Source of the DNA: Acidobacteriota bacterium
GTDB lineage: Bacteria; Acidobacteriota; Blastocatellia; Pyrinomonadales; Pyrinomonadaceae
Direction: 5' to 3'
DNA length: 7,728 nucleotides
NCBI GenBank assembly: GCA_020853255.1
Contig: JADYZI010000092.1
Coordinates: 1-7,728, forward strand
Shown here in pieces: positions 1 through 6,283 of this stretch. The notes beneath the pieces are model-generated. The model was not told the DNA's origin, did not search any database, and saw nothing but the letters and a program-made list of their open reading frames with translations. Every line of letters starts with the position of its first letter. The first letter of the stretch is position 1. The position numbers were made by a program, and so were the translations under genes.

Positions 1-42
1 CAGCCGAATCCGCCGGCAAATAAATAGTTCTTTTGAAAAAAT

Positions 43-127
43 GCTGAGGTGGCGTAATTGGTAGCCGCGCACGTTTGAGGGGCGTGTGGAGTAATCCGTG
101 CGGGTTCGAGTCCCGCCCTCAGCACCA
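43..127 (+). tRNA. tRNA-Leu (anticodon GAG), with encoded CCA
   Basis: A class II tRNA that folds fully. The 7-bp acceptor stem pairs 43-49 with 117-123, followed by discriminator A124 and an encoded CCA (125-127). The D stem pairs 52-54 with 66-68. The anticodon stem pairs 70-74 with 82-86 (one T-G pair) around a loop whose bases 77-79 read GAG, which decodes CTC and CTT leucine codons. The T stem pairs 100-104 with 112-116 around TTCGAGT. The long variable arm (87-99) has its own GGA/TCC stem, as expected for leucine tRNAs. It is the only + strand gene seen here and converges on argB. Confidence 0.97.
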
Positions 128-132
128 TATCG

Positions 133-160
133 AAAAGCTGTCCTACCGGGCGGCTTTTTT
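133..160 (+). terminator. Intrinsic terminator of the tRNA-Leu transcript
   Basis: The hairpin starts 6 bases after the tRNA CCA. Positions 133-143 pair with 148-158 (11 bp, including A-T pairs at the base and two T-G pairs) around the loop TACC, and the 3' side runs into six T residues (155-160). This is a standard Rho-independent layout. The A-run on the 5' side gives the reverse strand a T-run too, so it may also stop leftward transcription leaving argB. Confidence 0.85.
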
Positions 161-219
161 GTTTTGGGCAGGACGGTCGATGAGCAGCAATCGCCGGATG
201 TATTGGATCGCCGCTCCGA

Positions 220-313
220 CTTTGTGCCCTTTGCGTCTTCCCTTGGCGACTTTGCGGTAAAACCCAGATCCTAAAGACAAAGAACACGAAGGGAAGACGC
301 AAAGAGCACGAAG
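220..313. repeat. Imperfect inverted repeat made of AAAG-rich interspersed-repeat units
   Basis: The left arm (220-244) and right arm (289-313) are reverse complements at 23 of 25 positions, separated by 44 bases. Each arm consists of short AAAG/CACGAAG-type units (CTTTGCG on one side, GACGCAAAG on the other), and further units fill the spacer (CTTTGCGG near 250, AAAGACAAAG near 273). Tandem AAAG-nCAC units of this kind are, from general experience, common intergenic repeats in several environmental phyla. The structure lies in the gene-free stretch 161-374 between the converging tRNA-Leu and argB, so the transcript could form a long hairpin helping to end both. No ORF or other gene is seen in this gap. 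Confidence 0.75.
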
Positions 314-374
314 AAATTCAGGCCATACAAGGTCGTGGAGAAGATCGGAGAACGCGAATCTAGATCGAGTCGGA

Positions 375-1265
375 TCAGATCCTCACAACCATCGTGCCCG
401 TACCTTCGTCTGTAAAGACCTCTGCGAGAACTGCATTCCGCACAGTACCGCTGACAACGTGTGCCGTGTGAACTCCTCTTTCTAAAAGAGATATCAGATT
501 TTCGAGCTTCGGGATCATGCCGCCGGTCGCCCGTCCGTCGTTGATCATTTGATCAGCTTGTTCGACGGTCAGTCGCGATATTTTGGTCGATTCATCGCTC
601 GGGTCCAAGTAAATTCCGTTTACATCGCTCAATAGGATAAGTTTCTCGGCCTTTAGATCAACGGCTATCTCAGCCGCTATGGTGTCGGCATTTATATTAA
701 AAACCCGGCCGTCGTCGTCCGCTCCAAGCGAGGAGATAATGGGCAGATAGCCATTGTCCAGCATTGTCTGGATCAGCGCGGTATCAACCTTTACCACATC
801 GCCGACGTGGCCGAAATCAACAATACTGCTTTCGCCTGTCTCACGGTCCAGAATGTCCTTTGGGGGCCGTTTTACCGCGGTCACAACGCCCCCGTCGATT
901 CCGGACAGCCCGACAGCCTTGATGCCCCGACGGCGAAACTGAGCCAGGATCTCGGTATTGATCTTGCCTCTGAAGACCATTTTCGCAAGCTCTAAAGTAT
1001 CGTCATCGGTCACACGCCGGCCTTGAACGACCGTCTGGACAACACCTAATTGTTCTGCCAATTCGGTTAACTGCTTTCCGCCGCCGTGAATGACGCATAC
1101 GCGGATGCCCACTTCATGCAGCAGGGCAAGCTCTTCCGCCAGCGACGCAAGGTTTGCTTTATCCTCGGTCACCTTGCCTGAAAATTTTACGACGAAAGTG
1201 TTCCCCTGAAATCGCTGGATATAGGGAAGGGCTTCGCGGAGAAGGTCTAAGGTTTCAATGTTCAT
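375..1265 (-). CDS. argB: N-acetylglutamate (N-acylglutamate) kinase, arginine-sensitive type
   Basis: Phosphorylates the gamma-carboxyl of N-acylglutamate with ATP, the second step of arginine synthesis, in the cytoplasm. The 296-residue protein has the amino-acid-kinase fold: Lys27 in VVKFSGK, HGGG at 60-63, the substrate-binding Arg in GRRVT (84), Asn190 and Asp194 in NINAD, and Lys253 in GGMIPKL, matching the catalytic set of known NAG kinases. The N-terminal helix (about 1-20, LREALPYIQRF) and the C-terminal EVFTDEGTGT (282-291) are hallmarks of hexameric, arginine-inhibited kinases, so feedback inhibition is likely. The usual K-x-G-G motif reads K-F-S-G; Ser at that place is tolerated elsewhere in the superfamily (UMP kinase). 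The ATG at 1263-1265 is chosen because the frame upstream, open to 1421, runs antiparallel through argF' and matches no family sequence. The start lies 17 bases after argF', with no clear Shine-Dalgarno. It is the last gene of the operon. Confidence 0.95.
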   Translation of the reverse strand: MNIETLDLLREALPYIQRFQGNTFVVKFSGKVTEDKANLASLAEELALLHEVGIRVCVIHGGGKQLTELAEQLGVVQTVVQGRRVTDDDTLELAKMVFRGKINTEILAQFRRRGIKAVGLSGIDGGVVTAVKRPPKDILDRETGESSIVDFGHVGDVVKVDTALIQTMLDNGYLPIISSLGADDDGRVFNINADTIAAEIAVDLKAEKLILLSDVNGIYLDPSDESTKISRLTVEQADQMINDGRATGGMIPKLENLISLLERGVHTAHVVSGTVRNAVLAEVFTDEGTGTMVVRI

Positions 1266-1282
1266 TTGTTGTAAACACAGGG

Positions 1283-2290
1283 TTAACGGCTTGTTGCCAA
1301 GAGTTCCGACATGATGGCCTTTTGGACATGGAGCCGGTTTTCGGCCTCGTCTATGACGATCGAGTTTGGCGAATCGATCACGCTGTCCGTGACAATTACA
1401 TTCCGGCGAACGGGCAGGCAATGCATAAAAACCGCATCCGCGGTCCGGGCCATTTTTGAGCTATCGACTATCCAATCGTTCCGAAGCCCCAGACGAAATG
1501 CCGCATCTTTCTCCGGATCGCCATAGCAATTTTTGCTTCCCCAGCTCTTCGCGTACACCACGTCGGCGGCTTCAAAAGCGGCTTCACCTCCGTCAAAAAA
1601 TTCGACGCTGCCGCCGTTGGCGGTCGCGCAGCTTTTGATCTGCGAGAGTAGTTCTTCGTCAAGGTCATATCCGTCGGGATGAGCGATCCGAAGGTCGTGG
1701 CCGAACTGGGCCGCGGCAAGCGCGAAACTATTTGGAACGGCCATCGGCAGTGGTTTTGGATGCCAGGCCCATGTCAGAAGCACCTTTTTCTTTTTGGCCC
1801 CGAACTTTTCGCGGATCGTCATCATATCCGCCATCGCCTGACATGGATGATGCATTGCCGATTCGAGATTTATGACCGGCTTTGTCGCGTATTTTTCAAA
1901 TGCACTCAGCACGGGATCGGTGCGTTCGGTTTCCCAATCTTTGAGTGCGGCAAACGTTCGAACCCCGATAGCTGAAACATATCGCTCGAGTACGCGGACA
2001 AATTCCTTGAGGTGCTCCGTCTTGTCGGAATCCATTATGACGCCTTCGCGGTGCTCGAGTGTCCATGAAGTTCCGCCGGGTTCGAGAATGACGGCGTTTC
2101 CGCCAAGCTCGTAGATGCCCACCTGCATCGAGGCCCGCGTGCGTAGGCTTGGGTTAAAAAATACGAGCGCGATCGACTTGCCCGCGAGCGGCTTTCCGGT
2201 TTCCGCACCGGATTTGAATCTTGCCGCGTCGGCAAGCAATCGATCCAGGGACTTGGTGGAATGGCCTAAGGTCGTAAGAAAGTTTTTCAT
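1283..2290 (-). CDS. argF': N-acylornithine carbamoyltransferase (acetyl- or succinylornithine type)
   Basis: Transfers the carbamoyl group from carbamoyl phosphate to an N-acylated ornithine, giving N-acylcitrulline. The 335 residues show the carbamoyl-phosphate site FFNPSLRTR (44-52), HPCQ (148-151), and HCLPVRR (290-296). The ornithine-binding SMG loop of ordinary OTCase is replaced by YAKSWGS (246-252), as in the Xanthomonas acetylornithine enzyme (AOTCase) and the Bacteroides succinylornithine enzyme (SOTCase). The C-terminal IDEAENRLHVQKAIM resembles AOTCase, while HPKPLPMAVPNSFA resembles SOTCase. At the specificity site it has Thr91 (DSDKTEH) where AOTCase has Glu92, and Ile299 where AOTCase has Lys302; both point to the succinyl substrate. 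The ATG at 2288-2290 is chosen because upstream codons run through an intergenic palindrome. The family assignment is secure; the acyl group is inferred. The gene lies 17 bases before argB. Confidence 0.93.
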   Translation of the reverse strand: MKNFLTTLGHSTKSLDRLLADAARFKSGAETGKPLAGKSIALVFFNPSLRTRASMQVGIYELGGNAVILEPGGTSWTLEHREGVIMDSDKTEHLKEFVRVLERYVSAIGVRTFAALKDWETERTDPVLSAFEKYATKPVINLESAMHHPCQAMADMMTIREKFGAKKKKVLLTWAWHPKPLPMAVPNSFALAAAQFGHDLRIAHPDGYDLDEELLSQIKSCATANGGSVEFFDGGEAAFEAADVVYAKSWGSKNCYGDPEKDAAFRLGLRNDWIVDSSKMARTADAVFMHCLPVRRNVIVTDSVIDSPNSIVIDEAENRLHVQKAIMSELLATSR

Positions 2291-2310
2291 TCGATCTATA
2301 TCTATAAGAA

Positions 2311-2381
2311 TGCCGCAGCGGCATCGCCTCCAATGCGGAAGCCCGCGCGTGAGCAAGGGCTTACTATTCAACGCCCGCATT
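2311..2381. repeat. Intergenic palindromic element between argD and argF'
   Basis: Three nested or adjacent palindromes fill the 135-base argD-argF' gap. TGCCG/CGGCA arms (2311-2323) form a short hairpin with a 3-base loop. AAGCCC (2339-2344) pairs with GGGCTT (2357-2362), and the flanking AATGCGG (2332-2338) pairs with CCGCATT (2375-2381), giving a two-part stem with an internal bulge on one side. It could be a REP-like interspersed element or a processing/attenuation hairpin in the operon mRNA. There is no strong T-run on the - strand, so a full terminator is unlikely. Confidence 0.55.
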
Positions 2382-2425
2382 AAGCCTTTCCTTACGGTCA
2401 GACTTCTGTATCTTGAGATGACCTC

Positions 2426-3625
2426 TCACACCTGCATATTTGCCCATTGCGGGAAGCTTTCTGCGTTCCGCAGCACTTCTACCAGCATGTTCACTTCTTT
2501 GGCGGAAACACTAAGCGGCGGTAGAAGGCGCAAGACGTTCGGGCTGCTCGATGTTCCCGTGATGATCTTTCGGGCAAGGAGTTCTTGATGGGCCGCTGCG
2601 CACGGGCCGTCAAATTCTATTCCGAGCAGGCAGCCTTTGCCCTTGACGGACACGACCGTCCGAACTCCGTTTAACGAATTGCGAAGATGCTGCTCGATCA
2701 TTCTTGCGTTGGCGATCATGCCGTCCTGCTCGATCGCTTCGAGGGTTGCGAGGACGGCAGCCATTGCTATCATGCCGCCGCCGAAAGTGGTGCCGAGGTC
2801 GTTGACCTTTATATTGGCCGCCACCTTGTCATTCACAAGACACGCCCCGACAGGCATACCGCTGCCAAGGGATTTCGCCAATGAGATAATGTCAGGTACG
2901 ATCCCGCCGGCATGATCGCTTCCGGCAAAGAACCAACTTCCTGTCCGGCCGATACCGGTTTGGACCTCGTCGAAAATAAGAAAAATGCCGCAGTCATCGC
3001 AAAGAGAGCGAAGCTGTTGAAAAAATGCGGGTTCGGCCTCGGCCACGCCTGCCATTGACTGGATCGGCTCGAGCATGATCGCGGCTGTCTCACTGTCCGC
3101 AACGGCCGCGACGCTTTCGATATTGCCAAATTCGGCTGCGACGTGTCCCGGAACATTCGGTTTGCCGATCTCGCGGTATTTGCCGAGAAAGGTTGCGGAT
3201 ATCGAATCTGCGGTACGCCCGTGAAATCCTCCGGTGAAAGTGACGATCTTTTCGCGGCCTGTTGCCATGCGGGCCATACGCATGGCGTTCTCGTTTGCCT
3301 CAGTGCCGGAATTGCAAAAGAACGCCTTCGTGAGAGCATCGGGGGCGATCGATACTAATTTCTCCGCCGCCCGGGCGCGCACCTCCGAGTAAACAAGATT
3401 TGAATAGAACAGGACGTTGCGTGCCTGTTCTTCAATGGCCTTCACAACGTGCGGATGCGAGTGGCCCGTCGCGCAAACGGCGTGTCCGCCGTAAAGGTCC
3501 AGATACTTTTCACCTTCGCTCGTCCATACCCACGAGCCTTCGCCCCGTTCGATCGAGATCGGCATTTTTTTGTACGTCTCGACCTGAAACGTATCTTCGA
3601 TATGTTGGATTTCGTTAAAGTTCAT
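2426..3625 (-). CDS. argD: N-acetylornithine (N-acylornithine) aminotransferase, PLP-dependent
   Basis: Transfers the amino group of glutamate to N-acylglutamate semialdehyde, giving N-acylornithine. This 399-residue fold-type I, class III aminotransferase shows SGTEAN (106-111) binding the PLP phosphate, GGFHGRT (132-138), the cofactor-ring Asp219 in FDEVQTGIGRTG, the Schiff-base Lys251 in SLAKSLGSG, and GTTFGGG (278-284). The substrate-carboxylate Arg366 lies in NVLRLLPPL. Length is normal for the family. A TTG directly before the ATG (3626-3628) would add one residue; the ATG at 3623-3625 is preferred. No good Shine-Dalgarno is visible. It lies 100 bases after argC and 135 before argF', so it is the loosest-spaced part of the operon. 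Related succinylornithine and GABA aminotransferases share these motifs; the arg operon settles the pathway but not which acyl group is used. Confidence 0.95.
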   Translation of the reverse strand: MNFNEIQHIEDTFQVETYKKMPISIERGEGSWVWTSEGEKYLDLYGGHAVCATGHSHPHVVKAIEEQARNVLFYSNLVYSEVRARAAEKLVSIAPDALTKAFFCNSGTEANENAMRMARMATGREKIVTFTGGFHGRTADSISATFLGKYREIGKPNVPGHVAAEFGNIESVAAVADSETAAIMLEPIQSMAGVAEAEPAFFQQLRSLCDDCGIFLIFDEVQTGIGRTGSWFFAGSDHAGGIVPDIISLAKSLGSGMPVGACLVNDKVAANIKVNDLGTTFGGGMIAMAAVLATLEAIEQDGMIANARMIEQHLRNSLNGVRTVVSVKGKGCLLGIEFDGPCAAAHQELLARKIITGTSSSPNVLRLLPPLSVSAKEVNMLVEVLRNAESFPQWANMQV

Positions 3626-3725
3626 CAAAGTAAAATAACCACAGAAGACAAGGAAGAAGATCTGAATTTCGGAACAAGGACATTACATTAGTGCTTTCGC
3701 TTAGCTTTCAGACGCCCGCTTGCTG
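3626..3725. other. argC-argD intergenic gap with a possible repeat-unit remnant
   Basis: One hundred bases without a gene. The + strand stretch 3637-3660 (AACCACAGAAGAC then AAGGAAGAAG) is reminiscent of the AAAG-rich units at 220-313 but too degenerate to be sure. No convincing internal promoter, ARG-box palindrome or terminator hairpin was found in it. Confidence 0.3.
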
Positions 3726-4787
3726 TCATGGATTTCCGCCCGTAAACACAAGCCCCGTTTTCTCATCTAGGCCGAACATCAAATTCATATTCTGCACAGC
3801 CTGGCCGGCCGCACCCTTTACAAGGTTGTCCACCGCCGAGAACACGACGATCTGCTTCCCGTTCGAGTGCGTGGCAATATCGCAAAAATTTGTATTCTTG
3901 ACCCAATTTATGTCCGGCGAGCCTTCGACGTGCCGAACAAAGAATGCATCCCCGTAAAATTCGCGGTAAAGATTGTCCAGGTCCTCGTTCGTTATATTTA
4001 CCGTTGTCTCCATATAGCACGAAGCAAAAATTCCGCGCGAGACCGGCAGGCTGTGGGTCATGAACACAAGGCCGCCGGAAAATTCGCCCACCGTTCGTAG
4101 ATGCTGTTCTATCTCCGGCAGATGCTGATGCTGGAACGGTTTGTAGGCATAGAACGAATTCATCCGCTGCGGATGGTGCGTATTTGCCGCCGCTTTAGCA
4201 CCTGAACCGGACGAGCCGGTCTTTGCGTCAACGATGATCTTCCCGGTCAGCAGGCCGCTGCTGACAGCTGGAGCCAGGGCCAACAAGGTCGCGGTCGCAA
4301 AGCATCCGGGATTTGCAATGAACCTTGCCGAACGGATCGCGTCCCGGTTGGTCTCGGTCAGTCCGTAAACAAAGCTGTTCTGCACATCTCCCGCGTGATC
4401 GAGTTTGTAAAACCGCTTGAAGACCTCCGGGTCATCAATGCGAAAATCACCGGATAGGTCGATCGCCTTAACATTCGGCGGCAGGTGCGGCGCAAGATTC
4501 AGCGCCTGCCCGTGCGGAAGTGCGAAGAATGCAACATCAACCTCGTCCAGCCCGGACAGATCTTCCGGGGCCGCCGCAAAGCTCAGATCGGTCAGACCCT
4601 GCAGATTTCTGTGAACGGCGGCGACCGGCTTTCCAGCGTGTTCGTTCGCGGTCACGAGGACAATATCCGCATTTGGATGAAACAGCAGAATGCGCAGCAG
4701 TTCGCTGCCGCCATAGCCCGAGCCGCCAAAGATAGCGACGCGAAGCCGCGGCGATGCAAGATCTTTAACTTGGGTGTACGTGGTCAT
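3726..4787 (-). CDS. argC: N-acetyl-gamma-glutamyl-phosphate (N-acyl) reductase
   Basis: Reduces N-acylglutamyl-5-phosphate to the semialdehyde with NADPH, the step after ArgB. The 353-residue protein begins with a Rossmann nucleotide site, GGSGYGG (21-27), preceded by a tail of about 15 residues. The catalytic Cys162 lies in ANPGCFATA. The dimerisation/catalytic domain follows, with the catalytic-His region FQHQHLPEIEQ (218-228) and SLPVSRGIFA (246-255). The NADP-contacting C-terminal motif NLVKGAAGQA (321-330) continues into QNMN. All are in the order and spacing of ArgC type 1. The ATG at 4785-4787 lies two bases after the TAA of the upstream P-loop gene, with no separate Shine-Dalgarno, so translation is probably coupled to that gene. 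It is followed by argD after a 100-base gap. Confidence 0.96.
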   Translation of the reverse strand: MTTYTQVKDLASPRLRVAIFGGSGYGGSELLRILLFHPNADIVLVTANEHAGKPVAAVHRNLQGLTDLSFAAAPEDLSGLDEVDVAFFALPHGQALNLAPHLPPNVKAIDLSGDFRIDDPEVFKRFYKLDHAGDVQNSFVYGLTETNRDAIRSARFIANPGCFATATLLALAPAVSSGLLTGKIIVDAKTGSSGSGAKAAANTHHPQRMNSFYAYKPFQHQHLPEIEQHLRTVGEFSGGLVFMTHSLPVSRGIFASCYMETTVNITNEDLDNLYREFYGDAFFVRHVEGSPDINWVKNTNFCDIATHSNGKQIVVFSAVDNLVKGAAGQAVQNMNLMFGLDEKTGLVFTGGNP

Positions 4788-4789
4788 TA

Positions 4790-5836
4790 TTAGGCAAACG
4801 CAGCTTCGGTCGATGCGATCTTCTCCCGGATCAGATGAAACAGCCGTTCACCGTCGCGCCGGGCATTGCCGGCGCTGATCGCGAATTGGCCTTCGACAAA
4901 ATCTTCGCCCATCTGCGAATCGGTGACCGAACCAGCGACAACGTCTATCTTGATGCCGAGGCCGTTCAGCACAGTGATCCCGCCGATGACCCCGACATAG
5001 TCGGACGCACAGAATACAAATGTCGAGATGGCCGCCTGGATCTCAGCGTCCCGAAGGACCGAATCGACGGCATAGCCGCCGACGATGCCGTCGCCTGCCT
5101 CGACAATGATCAGGTCGGGCCGGAAACTGTTCAGATGGTTCAGAATTCCCTTGGCGGTCGGTGCGAGATCATCCTGATCGACAGTTGACGGCAGCCCGCA
5201 ATCAAGAAAGCTGGCGGTCGCGATCGCCCCGTGGTCCTGCATATGGAGCGTATCGCGAAGGCAGGCAATTCCCGAAAGCTTCGCACCCGCAACGCGCAGG
5301 CCCGCATTTGCCGCCTGCCGAATTATCTCAGTCGCGGCGACGGTCTTGCCGGAGTTCATACAGGTTCCCGCGACAAGCACGATCGGGGCGGATGGAAGCA
5401 GCGAATCGGATGACGGCAATGCGTTATCGGAAATGTTCAGCACACTGCCTTCGGCATCGCATGCCATGCCGACAACTTCGACCTCGATCGCGTCGGAAAG
5501 TGATGAATGATGCCCTTTGCACACGCCGATAACGCCGCCCATGTTGAGCAGATGAAGCCGGTCGCCCGCCTGCACCGCATCGGGCACATCGCCGACAAAG
5601 CCTTTCAACGCCCGGCGTTTGCCTAAAACACCTAGCAGGATGTCATTGCGATTTATCTTTGCCAGGCGGCCTGTCGGAAGTTCGAGGTTGCCGTAAGTCA
5701 CACTTTCTGAAAGCGCGCGGACGGCAACGACATCGCCCGCGACAGGGAAGCCGCTTGATCCAACCACGCTGATCCGCCGCCCAAGCCCAAGCGGCGATGT
5801 CACAGAGCCAATTTTATCTATCTCAACCATTTTCAC
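4790..5836 (-). CDS. Uncharacterised BioD-like P-loop protein locked into the arg operon
   Basis: Not assigned to a named family. The 348 residues split in two. Residues 1-145 are rich in short beta-prone segments (VVAVRAL, GRLAKI, LHLLNMGGVIGV), possibly a small barrel. Residues 150-345 look like a P-loop NTPase: Walker A GTCMNSGKT (157-165) has the spacing of dethiobiotin synthetase (GT-x4-GKT), then comes a Lys (186, VAGAKLSG) placed like the BioD substrate Lys, and a Walker-B-like LIIVEAGDGIVGGY (242-255). No signal peptide or membrane segment is seen. The GTG start (5834-5836) overlaps the argR TGA as GTGA and has GGGAGG at 5847-5852, 10 bases upstream; the in-frame ATG at 5830 would be too far from it. 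The argC ATG follows 2 bases after its stop. Tight coupling implies a role in arginine synthesis or its control. ATP-dependent modification of an amino-acid intermediate is a guess. Confidence 0.85.
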   Translation of the reverse strand: MKMVEIDKIGSVTSPLGLGRRISVVGSSGFPVAGDVVAVRALSESVTYGNLELPTGRLAKINRNDILLGVLGKRRALKGFVGDVPDAVQAGDRLHLLNMGGVIGVCKGHHSSLSDAIEVEVVGMACDAEGSVLNISDNALPSSDSLLPSAPIVLVAGTCMNSGKTVAATEIIRQAANAGLRVAGAKLSGIACLRDTLHMQDHGAIATASFLDCGLPSTVDQDDLAPTAKGILNHLNSFRPDLIIVEAGDGIVGGYAVDSVLRDAEIQAAISTFVFCASDYVGVIGGITVLNGLGIKIDVVAGSVTDSQMGEDFVEGQFAISAGNARRDGERLFHLIREKIASTEAAFA

Positions 5837-6252
5837 TTATCGAATGCCTCCCAGATGCGTTTCATAACGGTGCGCTGCGCCCGGGCGTCCCGGACCGCGA
5901 CAAAGATCGTGTCGTCCCCGGCGATGGTCCCGACTATTTCAGGAATTCGCGCGGCGTCGATCTGCACCGCCGCGGCCGATGCCAGGCCCGCATCACATTT
6001 GACCACTACGAGCGACTCGCCGGAAGTCTCAAGGCCGCGCAGGCCAAAAACGGCTGCGCCCTGAGGTTTTTTTGGCAACGTATAGATACCCGACGATTTG
6101 ATGACGCCAAGTTCCTCCAGGTCGCGGGAGATACTTGCCTGCGTCACATCAAAATTTCGCGAACGAAGCCGCCGTGCCAACTCGGCCTGGCTTGCTATCC
6201 GCTCCGCCGAGATAAGCTTGAGCAGGGCCTCTTGTCTTTGATCTTTATGCAT
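5833..6252 (-). CDS. argR: Arginine repressor ArgR
   Basis: Arginine-responsive hexameric DNA-binding repressor of arginine biosynthesis. The 139 residues have the N-terminal winged helix-turn-helix (about 1-65), with recognition segment VTQASISRDLEELGVIK (36-52), nearly identical in style to Bacillus AhrC/ArgR. The C-terminal oligomerisation and arginine-binding domain includes VVVKCDAGLA (82-91) and GTIAGDDTIFV (108-118), with Asp113 and Asp114 as the arginine-contacting pair. Length is slightly under the usual 150-156. The ATG at 6250-6252 is chosen because it has AGAGGA (6256-6261) just upstream; the open frame to 6312 would run through the operator region. It is the first gene of the operon, and its TGA overlaps the next gene's GTG. 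Palindromes in its promoter suggest it represses itself and the whole arg cluster. Confidence 0.96.
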   Translation of the reverse strand: MHKDQRQEALLKLISAERIASQAELARRLRSRNFDVTQASISRDLEELGVIKSSGIYTLPKKPQGAAVFGLRGLETSGESLVVVKCDAGLASAAAVQIDAARIPEIVGTIAGDDTIFVAVRDARAQRTVMKRIWEAFDK

Positions 6253-6255
6253 ATT

Positions 6256-6261
6256 TCCTCT
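6256..6261 (-). promoter_or_regulatory. Ribosome binding site of argR
   Basis: AGAGGA on the - strand ends 3 bases before the argR ATG (GAGG ends 4 bases before it). It is one of only two clear Shine-Dalgarno sites in the window and fixes the start at 6252. Its upstream end overlaps the first base pairs of the proximal operator palindrome. Confidence 0.7.
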
Positions 6262-6282
6262 TATGCATTGGAAACGCATAAG
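6260..6282. promoter_or_regulatory. Putative ARG box 1 (promoter-proximal operator)
   Basis: CTTATGC (6260-6266) and GCATAAG (6276-6282) are perfect 7-base arms of a palindrome centred on 6271, with a 9-base A/T-leaning spacer. TGCAT-type half sites resemble the TGAAT/TGCAT halves of known ARG boxes. The site overlaps the predicted transcription start and the edge of the ribosome binding site, where a bound ArgR hexamer would block expression. Direct ArgR binding is inferred. Confidence 0.65.
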
Positions 6283-6283
6283 C

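Noticed and set aside
1..42. Promoter or end of a gene before tRNA-Leu
   Set aside because: Only 42 bases are available. A/T-rich patches are present but no pair of -35/-10 elements can be argued.
1266..1421. N-terminal extension of ArgB by 52 residues
   Set aside because: The extra codons overlap the 3' end of argF' in another frame and have no NAG-kinase similarity. The ATG at 1265 begins the conserved arginine-sensitive N-terminal helix.
1283..2290. Ordinary ornithine carbamoyltransferase (ArgF/OTCase)
   Set aside because: The ornithine-binding SMG loop is absent and replaced by YAKSWG, and the whole sequence follows the AOTCase/SOTCase family.
2291..2380. N-terminal extension of the carbamoyltransferase by 30 residues
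   Set aside because: These codons read through the intergenic palindromes. The family begins with the MKNFLTT-like segment coded from 2290.
4790..5836. Calling the unknown gene bioD or a DUF1611 protein
   Set aside because: Only the P-loop spacing, one Lys and a Walker-B-like segment resemble these families. The N-terminal domain and context do not fit BioD, and I could not recognise DUF1611-specific motifs.
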